The position numbers were made by a program, and so were the translations under genes. Positions 54,921-64,000 of a DNA stretch of 64,000 nt are shown here, one piece after another. Each line of letters begins with the position of its first letter. Positions within the stretch are counted from its first letter, which is position 1. The stretch comes from Amborella trichopoda (taxonomy: Eukaryota > Streptophyta > Magnoliopsida > Amborellales > Amborellaceae): the NCBI RefSeq assembly GCF_000471905.2, contig NW_006497557.1, positions 2,425,018 through 2,489,017 of the forward strand, read 5' to 3'. Under the pieces are notes generated by a model, which made no database searches, was not told where the DNA came from, and saw only the letters and a program-made list of their open reading frames with translations.

Positions 54921-55740
54921 TTAAGATGTTGAGGATATTGGGAGAACATTGGTGAACATGTTCAAAGAGGAAGAAAGGCAAGGCAGAATTTTACCCTTAA
55001 CCACCCTTCATTCTAACATCCCAACCATCATCTCCCAAGAAACTCCTGCTTAGTTTGAAAAGAAGTCCTCACCCTCTGCCCTTAGTTTTGGGCGACCTTC
55101 ACCAGAAAATGAACCAGAGGTCATTCCTGAGATTGAGCAATCCATGGGGATAGAATTCCAGGCTCCAAGGATCACTTATATGCTGGACGAACAGAAAGTC
55201 TTGCATATCCCCATTGTTCTTTTGAAAGCCGAAGTGACGCACCAACCGCCGCGAAATGTTTTTAAAAATTCGGTTGCTATAAAAATAGAGGATGCTCCTC
55301 AGACTGGCGACCAGCTGAAAATTCTACTTTTCCTCGACCTCTCAAAACGAGAGAAATTCGAGAAGGAGCAACTTTCTTCCCCTCAATAGCAGGATCCCCT
55401 GGCAAACTTAAGAACTGAAGTTCGCAGTCTCCAGAGTCAGCAGGAGGTCGTGCGTATCGCTTCAAAACATCTCAAGGAGTTTGTGTCAGAGAAAAAAAAC
55501 TATGATGAGCTTGAGGTAAATGCGCGACTAATGGAGACCGAGGCCCCTCCTGACTAGATTATCTATAGTAACCAGGCTCACCAAATCATGAGGAAAATGA
55601 ACTATGAGCCCTTGGCTAATCAAACATTAAGAGGAGAAAAAGCAACGACTCCCCATTTCAAAACTACCCAAGCCACGACAGCCCACCATGGGGCTAAACA
55701 AGGCTTAAGTATTAGCCTCTTGGGACAATAAAAGTGTCGA
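54921..55740 (+). pseudogene. Region after protease with G-patch-like end (E7)
   Basis: The frame 55144-55389 starts MGIEFQAPRITYMLDEQK. After a stop it continues with a coiled-coil-like stretch (LANLRTEVRSLQSQQEVVRI), then IMRKMNYEPLANQTLRGEKA and HHGAKQGLSISLLG. The latter resembles the glycine-rich G-patch that some Tat-type elements have between protease and RT, with several Gly replaced. After about 55740 pol ends without RT, RNase H or integrase. Confidence 0.5.
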
Positions 55741-55882
55741 GAGGCATTCAGAAGAGAAATCACATAAGGTGTAGCAAAAGTAAGAAGAGAATGAAATCAT
55801 GCGGCAAGGTCAATCAAAAGAGAGAAGCGCTTTATTCATCAGTAAAAACTTTTACAAGTAGTGGCAAAAGGAAATGACATGT
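55741..55882 (-). terminator. Antisense poly(A) region of the E7 mobile-domain gene
   Basis: On the minus strand the stop codon of the mobile-domain gene is followed by GATGAATAAAGCGC, with AATAAA at 55831-55836, 47-52 nt after the stop. This is a normal distance for a plant 3' UTR. The break where pol is lost (near 55740) lies just beyond. Confidence 0.55.
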
Positions 55883-58800
55883 TCAGAAACGATCAATCAT
55901 CTTATTGATCTCTGCGCTGCATGCTACAAGAGAAATCTCGGTGCCCTGGACACACTCCTTCAGTTCTGCCACCATTTGAGTCTCCTCTGTCATTGCCACA
56001 ATTTCCGACTCAATTGTGCCATTGAGTTCGAACAAATCTTCGACTAATGAGGCCTCCATGGCCTTCCTCTGAACCATCTCCGTCTCAAGGCCCGCAAATT
56101 CCTGTCTCAGTATTCGTGGCCTTCTTCTTGATGCAGGCATATTTTATCATGACGACGCGAGATCGACTCTTTTAAAGAGGCTAACCAGCCAGTTTCTTCT
56201 TCATGGTGTAGCGCTCCCAACCGCCAACTCTCCAACTCATTTAGAGTTGCATTAAAATGGGAAAGCACTTCTGTGGCACTCCCAACCCCAGTAGTGCAAA
56301 GAACTCTCTCAGTTTTTCCAAGGCTTCGCCCATCTCATCAAGGGGAAGCTCCCTCAAGCATGAAGGCATTCTCTAAGCATGCCTGCAGTCATGTTAGAAA
56401 CACTACTAAAAACAAGCTTAGATGGTGCTACTGAGACCACTATTGCTGAAGAAACTTTGACCTCAAGGGCCGGGCTTGTTGATGTAATAGCCATCTGGGC
56501 TTGTTGATGTAATAGCCATCTGAGCCACTGGCTCCTCTGAAACAAGGGCAAAGCCTAGAGCTTCTTTCCCACAGGACTGTAGCCCAACCCCAACCTTCCT
56601 GGGTTCTTCAATACCAGCCTCGCTGACTTGACCCTCTCTTATGGAGACCTCTACGAGCACTTCGTCCACCTGAATTATCGCCTTAGAATTATCAAGTTTA
56701 GGAATTGCCTCTTCTCTTTGGCCTTTGCTAACTAATTCGTCTCTAGCCACTGATTCTTCCATTTGGCTTGTGCCTTCAATAGCCAGAACGTCGGCCACGA
56801 AGAGTTCAACTCCCTCATCTTCACGACCTAAGTCCACGGGGGCAGCAACCTCTTGGTGCTCAAGCACGTAATCAACTTCAAGCTCTTTTCCTTGAGGCAT
56901 GGAGGCCACATCAACATCAGAGCCCCTATCTAGAATAGTTGCTTTAGGCTTTCATCTTTGTCAGTCTCCATTCGAGCTACCTTTGACTCTAACTACCCCT
57001 GGACTCAAGGGCGCCTCCTCAAGATCCGGAGTCATCTCCCGATCAAAAGCAATGACAATAGGCTCAGATTGGCCGGAGTCGTCTACCTCGGTTTCTGAAG
57101 AAAAAGAAAACAATTCAGGAGAAGCAAAAGGTGGTCCAGAGAGCGCAGAAGGTGATAGTGGAGTAGTTTTTAAAAGATCAGAAGAGGAAGAGCTACCTCC
57201 TGATTCGGACATCATAAGAGGCTTGACACTCTTGCGCCTCTGAGTACACCCACTAACTGAAGGCCGGGCATGAGTATCGGCAGCGGTCACGCGCTTTCTT
57301 TTCTTTCCCCCTGTCGAAGTATGAGCTGCCGCTTCAGATCCACCCCCGTGAGAAAGCCCTCCAGCTAAATATTGTGGGGGACACTCTTAATGGCAACATT
57401 CAAGTCCTGTGGGGGACGCTTCTCATAACCAAAGATGTGTCGCCCCTCATCCCACTCAAAGATGGAACTAAGATTGTCGAAGACACTCCCAGCCCTTGTC
57501 TTCACTGCAAGGAACTCTGAAGAGGCCTCATCAGCTGCTATCTCACGCTGAAGACCTAAAGCTCATGAGTTGGAGGGATAATTTAAGACGAATATTGCAT
57601 TAGGAGCAGGAACATCCGTTAGTCTCCTTTGCCTGGTATCCTGGTGTCAGTTACCATTCACCCCTTTCCAAGGGTGATCTTCATCCCAATATCCCTTATT
57701 GGTGATCCTCCACCAGTTCACATAAGCCTTGGTTGTTCGAACCCTCCTGTCAAAGTGAGGCATTACATATTTGCCAGCTTCTATCATCTCTAGACACATG
57801 GACCAAGTGGTCCGTATATGCTCTGGTAGTAAGCACTCACGGAAAGTTCCAAACTCTTCCATTTGCCCCTTGTTCACCTTACACCGACGCTTTTCGAAAA
57901 ACACGGGGTATGAAAGATGGCCCTCTGGTTAGTAATCCTCATAAAGAAGGTGCACAATTTATCTCTTGAGCGCTGATGCTTGATGTAGGTGTCAAGGAAA
58001 TAGGCTCCTAGCCACCCGTACACAATGCACAGGGAATGGAGTTTTAAAATCCCAGAGAAAAGCCTCTCCTCCAACATTGACATTCCCTCCCTCTTTTCCG
58101 CTGTAGGCCTTTCCACGGGAGATGGCCACAAGCCATGGTATATGTTGCACAAGACCGGCTAAGCAAGGGCAAACTCACGCCCTTTGGCCATGTCACAAGC
58201 CACATACAGTACGCCTAGACAAATGTTGTCCCCTCAGCCAGGAGCACGAATTTGCAAAAAAATAAGGCCAAATACGCGGTCAATACGACACAGTCATCGC
58301 CTGCCTCAAGTTGATATACGAGAGGTGTGTCCTTCTCAATTGCCTTCCCTTTCCCCTTCAGAGTATCCTGGCCACCTTCAGGATAATCTCCACAAAAGAA
58401 TTTTACCCACTCCGTAAAAGTGACCCTGCCATTGCTAGACCGGTCGGTGATCAATTCGTAGACCTCGAAGATCTTTTGAAGGGTGGCAGGCAGCTCTTCA
58501 TCCCCCAAGTTAACACCATCAAAGATGACCGAGTTCGGGGGCACAAACTCGTAATAAATAGCCCCAATCATTGGGAGGCCTCCAATAAAATGAATATCTA
58601 GTAAAGAGCTTCCTGCTTCCCCAGGCCCAAGAAGCCAGGTATTACTAACATGGCTCCATGTCTCTAGCAATACCTTTATTGTATTAAAGCGACAATCATA
58701 ATAGCTGCCCGAACACTGGACTACTTCCAATCAGGAAGCACATTGAAGAGTGCTTCTGTACGACACCAATAGCTTGGCAGTCTAGGGAGTGTATCCCTTC

Positions 58801-59165
58801 AGTTATTGGTGCTCCCCCAGAATAGGGAGGCCTTTTATTGACCACATTAGTTGTCCCTTTGGTTGAACCATTCGCTTCCCTAAGTTAGGAAAATTCTACC
58901 TGAAAGCTATGTTCTTATGCATGCAATGAAGGAGCGCCATCCCTTCTTTAGTACTGATGTTGTCATCATTTATCTCGCGTACTTCAAAACAAACGGGGTC
59001 AGTAATGAAAGTGTCGTTGAGGGGCCACTCTGGTTCGCATATTAGCTGGGTCAGCCAAATTGGCTCCACCCTTGATAAAACCTTGCTTGTAAAATCACAG
59101 ACGCCAATCTCTCCATCCCGTGGAAGCCTCTTCACATCAAGAATTTTGTAAGAAGAACCAGTCAT
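55883..59165 (-). pseudogene. Antisense plant-mobile-domain gene (E7), nearly full length
   Basis: Read antisense to gag-pol from MTGSSYKILDV at 59165. Frame 59165-58215 is continuous over about 317 codons apart from in-frame stops near 58893-58731. It has WLLGPGEAGSSLLDIHFIGG, YEFVPPNSVI, LPATLQKIFEVYEL, RVTFTEWVKFFCGDYP, and YQLEAGDDCVVLTAYLALFF. Then, in shifted frames, YVACDMAKGREFALA, PVLCNIYHGLWPSP, YGWLGAYFLDTYI (58152-57874) and AYVNWWRITNKG (57904-57647) match the plant mobile domain (PMD, aminotransferase-like) family. The C-terminal third (57290-56354) is acidic and Ser-rich, with a 25-bp tandem duplication at 56472-56521 that shifts the frame. The end (56140-55883) is a Glu-rich helix. 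Function unknown; nucleic-acid related roles are suggested for the family. Confidence 0.8.
56472..56521 (-). repeat. 25-bp tandem duplication inside the antisense gene
   Basis: GGGCTTGTTGATGTAATAGC plus CATCT occurs twice in a row (56472-56496 and 56497-56521). As 25 is not a multiple of three it breaks the reading frame. The two copies are identical, so the event is recent. Confidence 0.95.
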
Positions 59166-60299
59166 TATAAAGGGGTTGGTAGTTTACTCCCAAGTGTTGC
59201 TGATACACTGGATCAACGTCGGCTGAGTTTGCTAACACTTAACACCGGTTATGTTTTCCAATGCCCAGCATCAGTTGCGTTCCTACAACTAGCGTCGGTT
59301 GAGTCTTTCAACACTTAACGTCAGTCGAGCTGCCAACACCTAGCGTCGGTTGCTTGCCAAACGATTAGCATTGGTGGAGTCTTTCAGCACTCAGTGTCGG
59401 TTGAGATTGCTAATACCCACCACTAGTTGAGCTTGTCCAAGGCTAGCGCCGGCTGTGATCGAATCTCTTGCATGTGCCACGAATATTAGTCGTGACACCT
59501 CAAACTTAGCTATGATGATTGACAACCGTCTCCACGTCCTTCGGTGCCACCGCACACACGAGTGAATGCCAACCATCACCACGTCTTGCACCTCCTTAAT
59601 GGTCGCACGATTTTCAGAGGTAATGCGATGGTTCTCCTCCATGATGGTTCACCTCTTGCGATAGTACACCTTCCACAATGGTCCACCTCCCGTGACCATC
59701 CGTCTCTCGTCGGAACTTCTCCTACACGGTTGGGAAACCTACTGAAAAACTTTCCCATCTACATTTTTTATCTTGGACAGAACCAGAACCCTACCAAAAA
59801 TCTCCTGCAAACTTCCCCTACGTCCCCGGGAACCTCTGCAACACTGCTAACAATGTCAGAAAGTTACCACAAGTCTCTAAGAAACCTCTTAAACATTCCC
59901 AAAAAACTTCTCAGATGCACAAAAATGCTCACAGTTTCACTTCCTGCCTTTTCTACAAAAAAACTGTTGCAGCCGGAAACACTTTTGTTTCCCTGAAAAC
60001 TCCCTAAAGTACTCTTCTTTCCCGTTCCTTCCCCTACAACTTCACTAAATTCTTGGCAAAGTCTGCTCGCCTAAGGTATTCCCTGTGAAACCGCCTGGAT
60101 TCCCACTGCTGTCGAGAACCTTCCCTGTGAAACCGCTCGGAATCACACTATTGACGAGAACCTTCCCTGCAAAACCTATGCTGAAGTCCCACCACTTGCT
60201 AGAACTTCAATCAAGCACCCTCTCCTCACTGTTAAGAAAATTTTTTCTTAAGTTTTTCTACCCTTAGTAAAAAAGTGAAGGAAAAAAGGGATTTTACCC
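59166..60299 (-). other. Antisense leader of the E7 mobile-domain gene
   Basis: Between the TATA box and the start codon lie about 1.1 kb without a good frame. It has a possible splice donor ACA|GTGAGG at 60229, 71 nt after the TATA box, then leader blocks shared with E1 and E6. An array of units like CAACACTTAACGTCGGTTGAG lies at 59210-59450 (plus strand), directly before the start codon. The length and donor suggest a 5' UTR intron, but I found no convincing acceptor by eye. Confidence 0.5.
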
Positions 60300-60309
60300 C
60301 CTTATATAG
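60300..60309 (-). promoter_or_regulatory. Antisense TATA box CTATATAAGG (E7)
   Basis: The minus strand reads CTATATAAGGGGGTAAAATC, conserved with E1 and E6 over about 20 bp, while surrounding sequence is diverged. It points toward the mobile-domain gene. Confidence 0.6.
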
Positions 60310-62868
60310 ACCACACTACCCAAAAATGCCCAACACAAACTGGGAATTCCTGTTGCGTCGAAGAGAAGCCAAGCGACGATGAGCGGGGTCGGGCTTTGAC
60401 TCGAGGCCTAAGGTAACTCTCATCGATCCATGCTCAACGACGGGTGAATTTCAAACAACCCTAGCATCGATTGACTTGGCATCGGGTGTGTTTCCAAACA
60501 ACTCTAGTGCTAGTTGATTTTGTGCCGGCTGTGTTTTCAAACAACCCTAGCGCCAGTTGACTTGGCGGCGGGCGTATTTTCAAACGACCCTAGTACTGGT
60601 TGTGTTCAAACAATATCACAGGATGGTCACAACGCCAGTTGAGCATTTTGTTTTACAACCCAACGTCGGTTGTGTTTGTAAGGACTCAATGATGATTGAA
60701 TATTCATCAAAAACCAGTAGATCTACACCTGGCGCCGACTGTATTTCATGTAACCTATTGGCACCTACTCCAGGCTGATGTCTTGTGCGTCTTACCACTA
60801 TCCTTAGTGGGGTTGCACTTAAGCCATGACCTGTCATCCCCAGTGATGTTGCACTCAGGCTGCTGCACCCAAACTGTGGCCTATCATCCCTAATGGAGTC
60901 GGAGCTATCCCTCATCCCTATAGAAGTCACACGCATATTGTAGCTCATCATCCCTAGTGGAATTAGGGTCATTCTTACGTTTCCATTCCCCAGTGGATCT
61001 CTTTCACACCAAGCTATCTTATCCTCAAGGAGTGCGCTTACCCCCTAAGCCCTAGTGAAGTCTGCTCCTATTGGTCATCCTTCATCAGGGAACCATTTGC
61101 CCCTAAGCCCTTAGTATGTGAATGGTCTTAACCATTTTATCCCCAAGGAGTCGGTTTGCCATCCACAGACCTATCCCTCATGGATCTCCACCTACATGGC
61201 GACCCAAGCCCAGTCTGTGCTACATGACCCTAAACGACCCAGCTTTGGTCTGAACTATATGACCTTAAACTGTAGCGAAAGTCTAGTTGCATGACCTTAA
61301 AATGCACGATCATAGTTGCATGACTTTAAACTTCATAACCACGGTCTAGCTGTATGACCATAAACAATAGTCTACATCCTTGCCGCATGATGATAAAAGG
61401 CTCAAGCACCATGGTTCGAACTATATGACCTTAAACTGTAACGGACGTCTAGTTGCACGACCGTAAACTGCAAGGTCCTAGTTGTATGATTTAAAGCTAC
61501 ATAACCAAGGTCTAGATGTATGACCTTAAACCATAGTACACGTCCACGCTGCATGACAATAAACTGCTTTGCAGAGGTCCCCGAGGTATGACCTTTAAAA
61601 CTTACCCCCCACATACGTTCACACGCCTTTTACGTGTACTTTCACACACACCTTCCCTAACGTAGCTGTTAGTGTCCGAGAGCGACCTTTATTACCTCCC
61701 TAGTGAGTTCATTCCTTTCATCATCGTACATCATTCCCAAGTGAGTGTCACCCATGCTCACAAAACCGCGAACCATCGCACCACCTATATTCGTTGTAAG
61801 TTAGTGGGTCACCATCATCCACTCACAATTCATACATCATCCATCTTTCGTAGGTAGCCAGAATTCCATTTCCCCAAGTGAGTCAAACCACCACCATACT
61901 CACTCCATGGCCTCCACAAACTGCCATTCATTACCATCACGGTCCAGCTGTATGACCTAAAACTAAAGTGCATGTCCAGGCCGCATGATGTTGAACTGTT
62001 TCGCACAGGTCCCGAAGGCATGATCTTAAACACGCTTTCACATAAAAAAAAGGCCGGGTATGGTCATGAAACCATGAGTAAAAGACTTTCGTGAATAAAA
62101 AAATTGGGTACGGTGAAAACCCGAAAGGGCATTGTGAGTAAGGATGGATGAAAAGGATGGACATAGCCGAAAGGTTATGGGTAAAAGAGCCCCAAAATAA
62201 AAAGAAGTTGGTGAAAACAGTCTCTACGACATCGCTTCCCAAGGTCAAGAGAAAATCCATGAAGGACGCTTAGACTAATAAACAAGTGTATGCAGCCCTC
62301 ATCTAAACAGGTGACTTTAGCCCTCACTCAAAAGAAGAAAAATCCCTGGTAACATGAAAAGATTCTAACAGCTTGAGTCCAGTTGCAAAAAGGACTTGAA
62401 AGACAGAAGCATCGCCAAGACGGTAAGGCAAGTCTCATGAGGAAGAACATTATTCCCACGAGGTCACAAGCATACTCTAGAAACAAATACTCCAAAGGCA
62501 AGAAACTTACAAAGCCAGGGGAGAACCTGCTGGAGACGTCTGCTTGCATAGCCAGCATGACCAGACCTTCAGGATCAGCTATTAGAACCTGCCCCCGACT
62601 GGACTTTGTAGACAAGACCTACAGTAGTACTCTGAACATCAAAAGCAAGCTTGGTGTAGTAGCAAACAATGCCTACCAAAGAAAACCAATGAACCCAGAC
62701 CAAATGGGAACAATTCCCTTCTACATGGCACTCAATTTCCAAACGAGCTTGATTCTGACTAACGAGGTCCATACAATGTCCATATCCCACGAGAAAAAGG
62801 GCCATGATGCCACTGTAGGATGGAGAGGCTCTAGGGCCTGATGAATGAAGCTTGACTGCATTTAGTAC
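60310..62868 (+). repeat. 3' UTR arrays of E7
   Basis: No gene is supported. In order: 60430-60740 has GCGCCGGTTGTGTTTTCAAA units; 60770-61170 has CATCCCTAGTGGAGT units; 61205-61600 has CATGACCTTAAACTGTA units; 61600-62040 is UTR. Then 62040-62560 is the block conserved in E4 and E6, with CAATAAACAAG-type sequence and CAAAAAGGACTTGAAAGACA. A 152-codon ORF (62383-62841) begins there without recognisable features. At about 62868 an inverted LTR end cuts the element, so E7's own 3' LTR is not in the window. Confidence 0.68.
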
Positions 62869-64000
62869 AGTTAGGTGCCTTGATCTTACCCTCTAGATCT
62901 AGATGATCTAGTAGCATGTATCTCGGGTTTCTAGTGAACCCGGGACTTGATATCGCTCTCTCAGGAACCTTGCTCAAGAGCAAGGGCAGGTATACCAACT
63001 GATGAGAGAGAAATATAAGGTGGGTTCGGGACTTACTCGAGCTAGCTCACGTAGGTTCCCTCTTAGATCAAGAAGAAATCCCCCCAGCTGCTTTAGTTGG
63101 TTTGAAATCGTCTCCCTTAACCTACGATCACCTTGTTTTCTTCAAAGCACTAACATGGTTAATTTACAAGACAAGTGTGCTGAAGGACCCACCCTTGTCT
63201 TAGGGCAATGCACATTCATGTAGCTAAGAATGTGAAAAATTAGGATGATGAAATGAAGAGGGTTTTAATGAGTGGAGAAAAGAATGAGGAGAAGGCACGA
63301 GACGGAAAGGGGATGGAGTCCCGTGGTGCTAGGCGTTGCCACCCATAACCGTGGGGTAGCAGTGTCATGGCCCTTCGATGACGCTAGGCTCCACTGCTCA
63401 TGGCTAGGGGGTGAGCAGTGAACTACGGACTGTGCTGAGCATCACCGTTTGCATCACACCCCTGCACGGGTGATGAAAGCCTCTTGTGAAGCACGCGTCG
63501 ATAGACAATTGCGGAGCACTCGACGATTGCCAATTATGGAGCACGTGACGATAGTTCTTTGCAAGGCACACGATGATAGGCGTGGGATGCAAAGGGGAAT
63601 CGGTGGATGACGATGAGTGCCAAACGCATGAAGGAGGTTCGTGGTAGGTGATAGACACCGGACGTGCAAAGGAAGCTCGCGGACGATGTTAGGCACCGAG
63701 CGCATGAAGGGAGCTCACAAACGGCGATAGGCACCAAGCGCGCAAAGGGAGCTCGCAGACGGCAGTCATCACTAGACGTGTAGAGGAAGCTCGTGGACGG
63801 TGGTAGGCACCGAGCACACAAAGGGAGCTCACGAAAGGTGACAGGCACCGACTGCATGAAGGGGGCTCACAGACGGCGATAGGCACCGAACGCATGAAGG
63901 GAACTCGTGGATGGCGATAAGTGTTTCCACGACCTCTTGCGGGCGGCGATAGGCATCACCATCTGCAATAGGCACACAACAAGGGGAGGACCTCTGTGGG
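62869..64000 (-). mobile_element. LTR-j, 3' end of another element (E8), runs off the window
   Basis: On the minus strand it ends AGATCAAGGCACCTAACTG, like the other LTRs, and no PBS follows, so it is the terminal 3' LTR of an element lying to the right. It includes the common 3' block (CCCTAAGACAAGGGTGGGTC on the minus strand) and the 38-bp array at 63600-63930. It belongs to the 38-bp-array class. Confidence 0.82.
63600..63930 (-). repeat. 38-bp tandem array in LTR-j
   Basis: About eight units such as GGCGATAGGCACCAAGCGCG plus CAAAGGGAGCTCGCAGAC. The largest copy number of this array in the window, which explains the several overlapping Arg- and Ser-rich ORFs on the minus strand. Confidence 0.87.

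Noticed and set aside
63404..63895. Overlapping minus-strand ORFs rich in Arg, Ser and Cys.
   Set aside because: They follow the 38-bp array of LTR-j. As 38 is not a multiple of three, all frames are open by turn; the same happens at 21829-22257.
1..64000. Host plant genes, tRNA or rRNA genes, or a virus of the caulimovirus group.
   Set aside because: All recognisable coding pieces are Gag, protease, RT, integrase or PMD of the retroelements; no movement protein, coat domain or exon-like conserved protein was found.

Overview
The window is plant nuclear repeat DNA. No host gene, tRNA or rRNA gene was found. Nearly everything is old, broken Ty3/gypsy LTR retrotransposon sequence of the Tat/Ogre type. 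The evidence is integrase tails, Gag and RT pieces of that lineage, LTRs of 2.6-3.7 kb, and primer binding sites close to TGGCGACTCCACTGGGGA, the tRNA-Arg-type site known from Ogre/Tat elements. There is also an extra antisense gene with a plant mobile domain (PMD). A seed plant is likely; the species cannot be told.

Layout (labels are mine). E1 (+): integrase tail, 3' UTR and 3' LTR-a (1-6088). E2 (-): gag and leader (6089-9484), sharing LTR-b with E3. E3 (-): LTR-b 9485-12263, UTR arrays, integrase tail fused to the pre-RT linker, gag, leader, LTR-c 21292-23889. E4 (+): 3' UTR arrays 23890-27451 and LTR-d 27452-30797. Then a 104-bp internal remnant. E5 (+): LTR-e 30902-33786, leader, gag, RT broken at 38736. 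Then an LTR fragment (38737-40357). E6 (+): antisense PMD gene copy, its promoter and UTR arrays, and a truncated LTR (40358-45705). Then an inverted LTR fragment (45706-47001). E7 (+): LTR-i 47002-50010, leader, gag, protease relic, G-patch-like region, antisense PMD gene, promoter, UTR arrays (to 62868). E8 (-): LTR-j from 62869 past the window end.

No copy in the window has RNase H or an integrase core, and only E5 has RT, so all were non-autonomous or were broken after insertion. The most interesting part is an apparently self-contained antisense transcription unit carried near the 3' end of these elements: a TATA box, a possible splice donor, the PMD-like reading frame and a poly(A) signal, all opposite to gag-pol. 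A conserved reading frame between the PBS and gag occurs in four copies. The LTRs fall into two classes with the same ends but different centres, one with arrays of hairpin-forming repeats. Percent identities here are estimates by eye.
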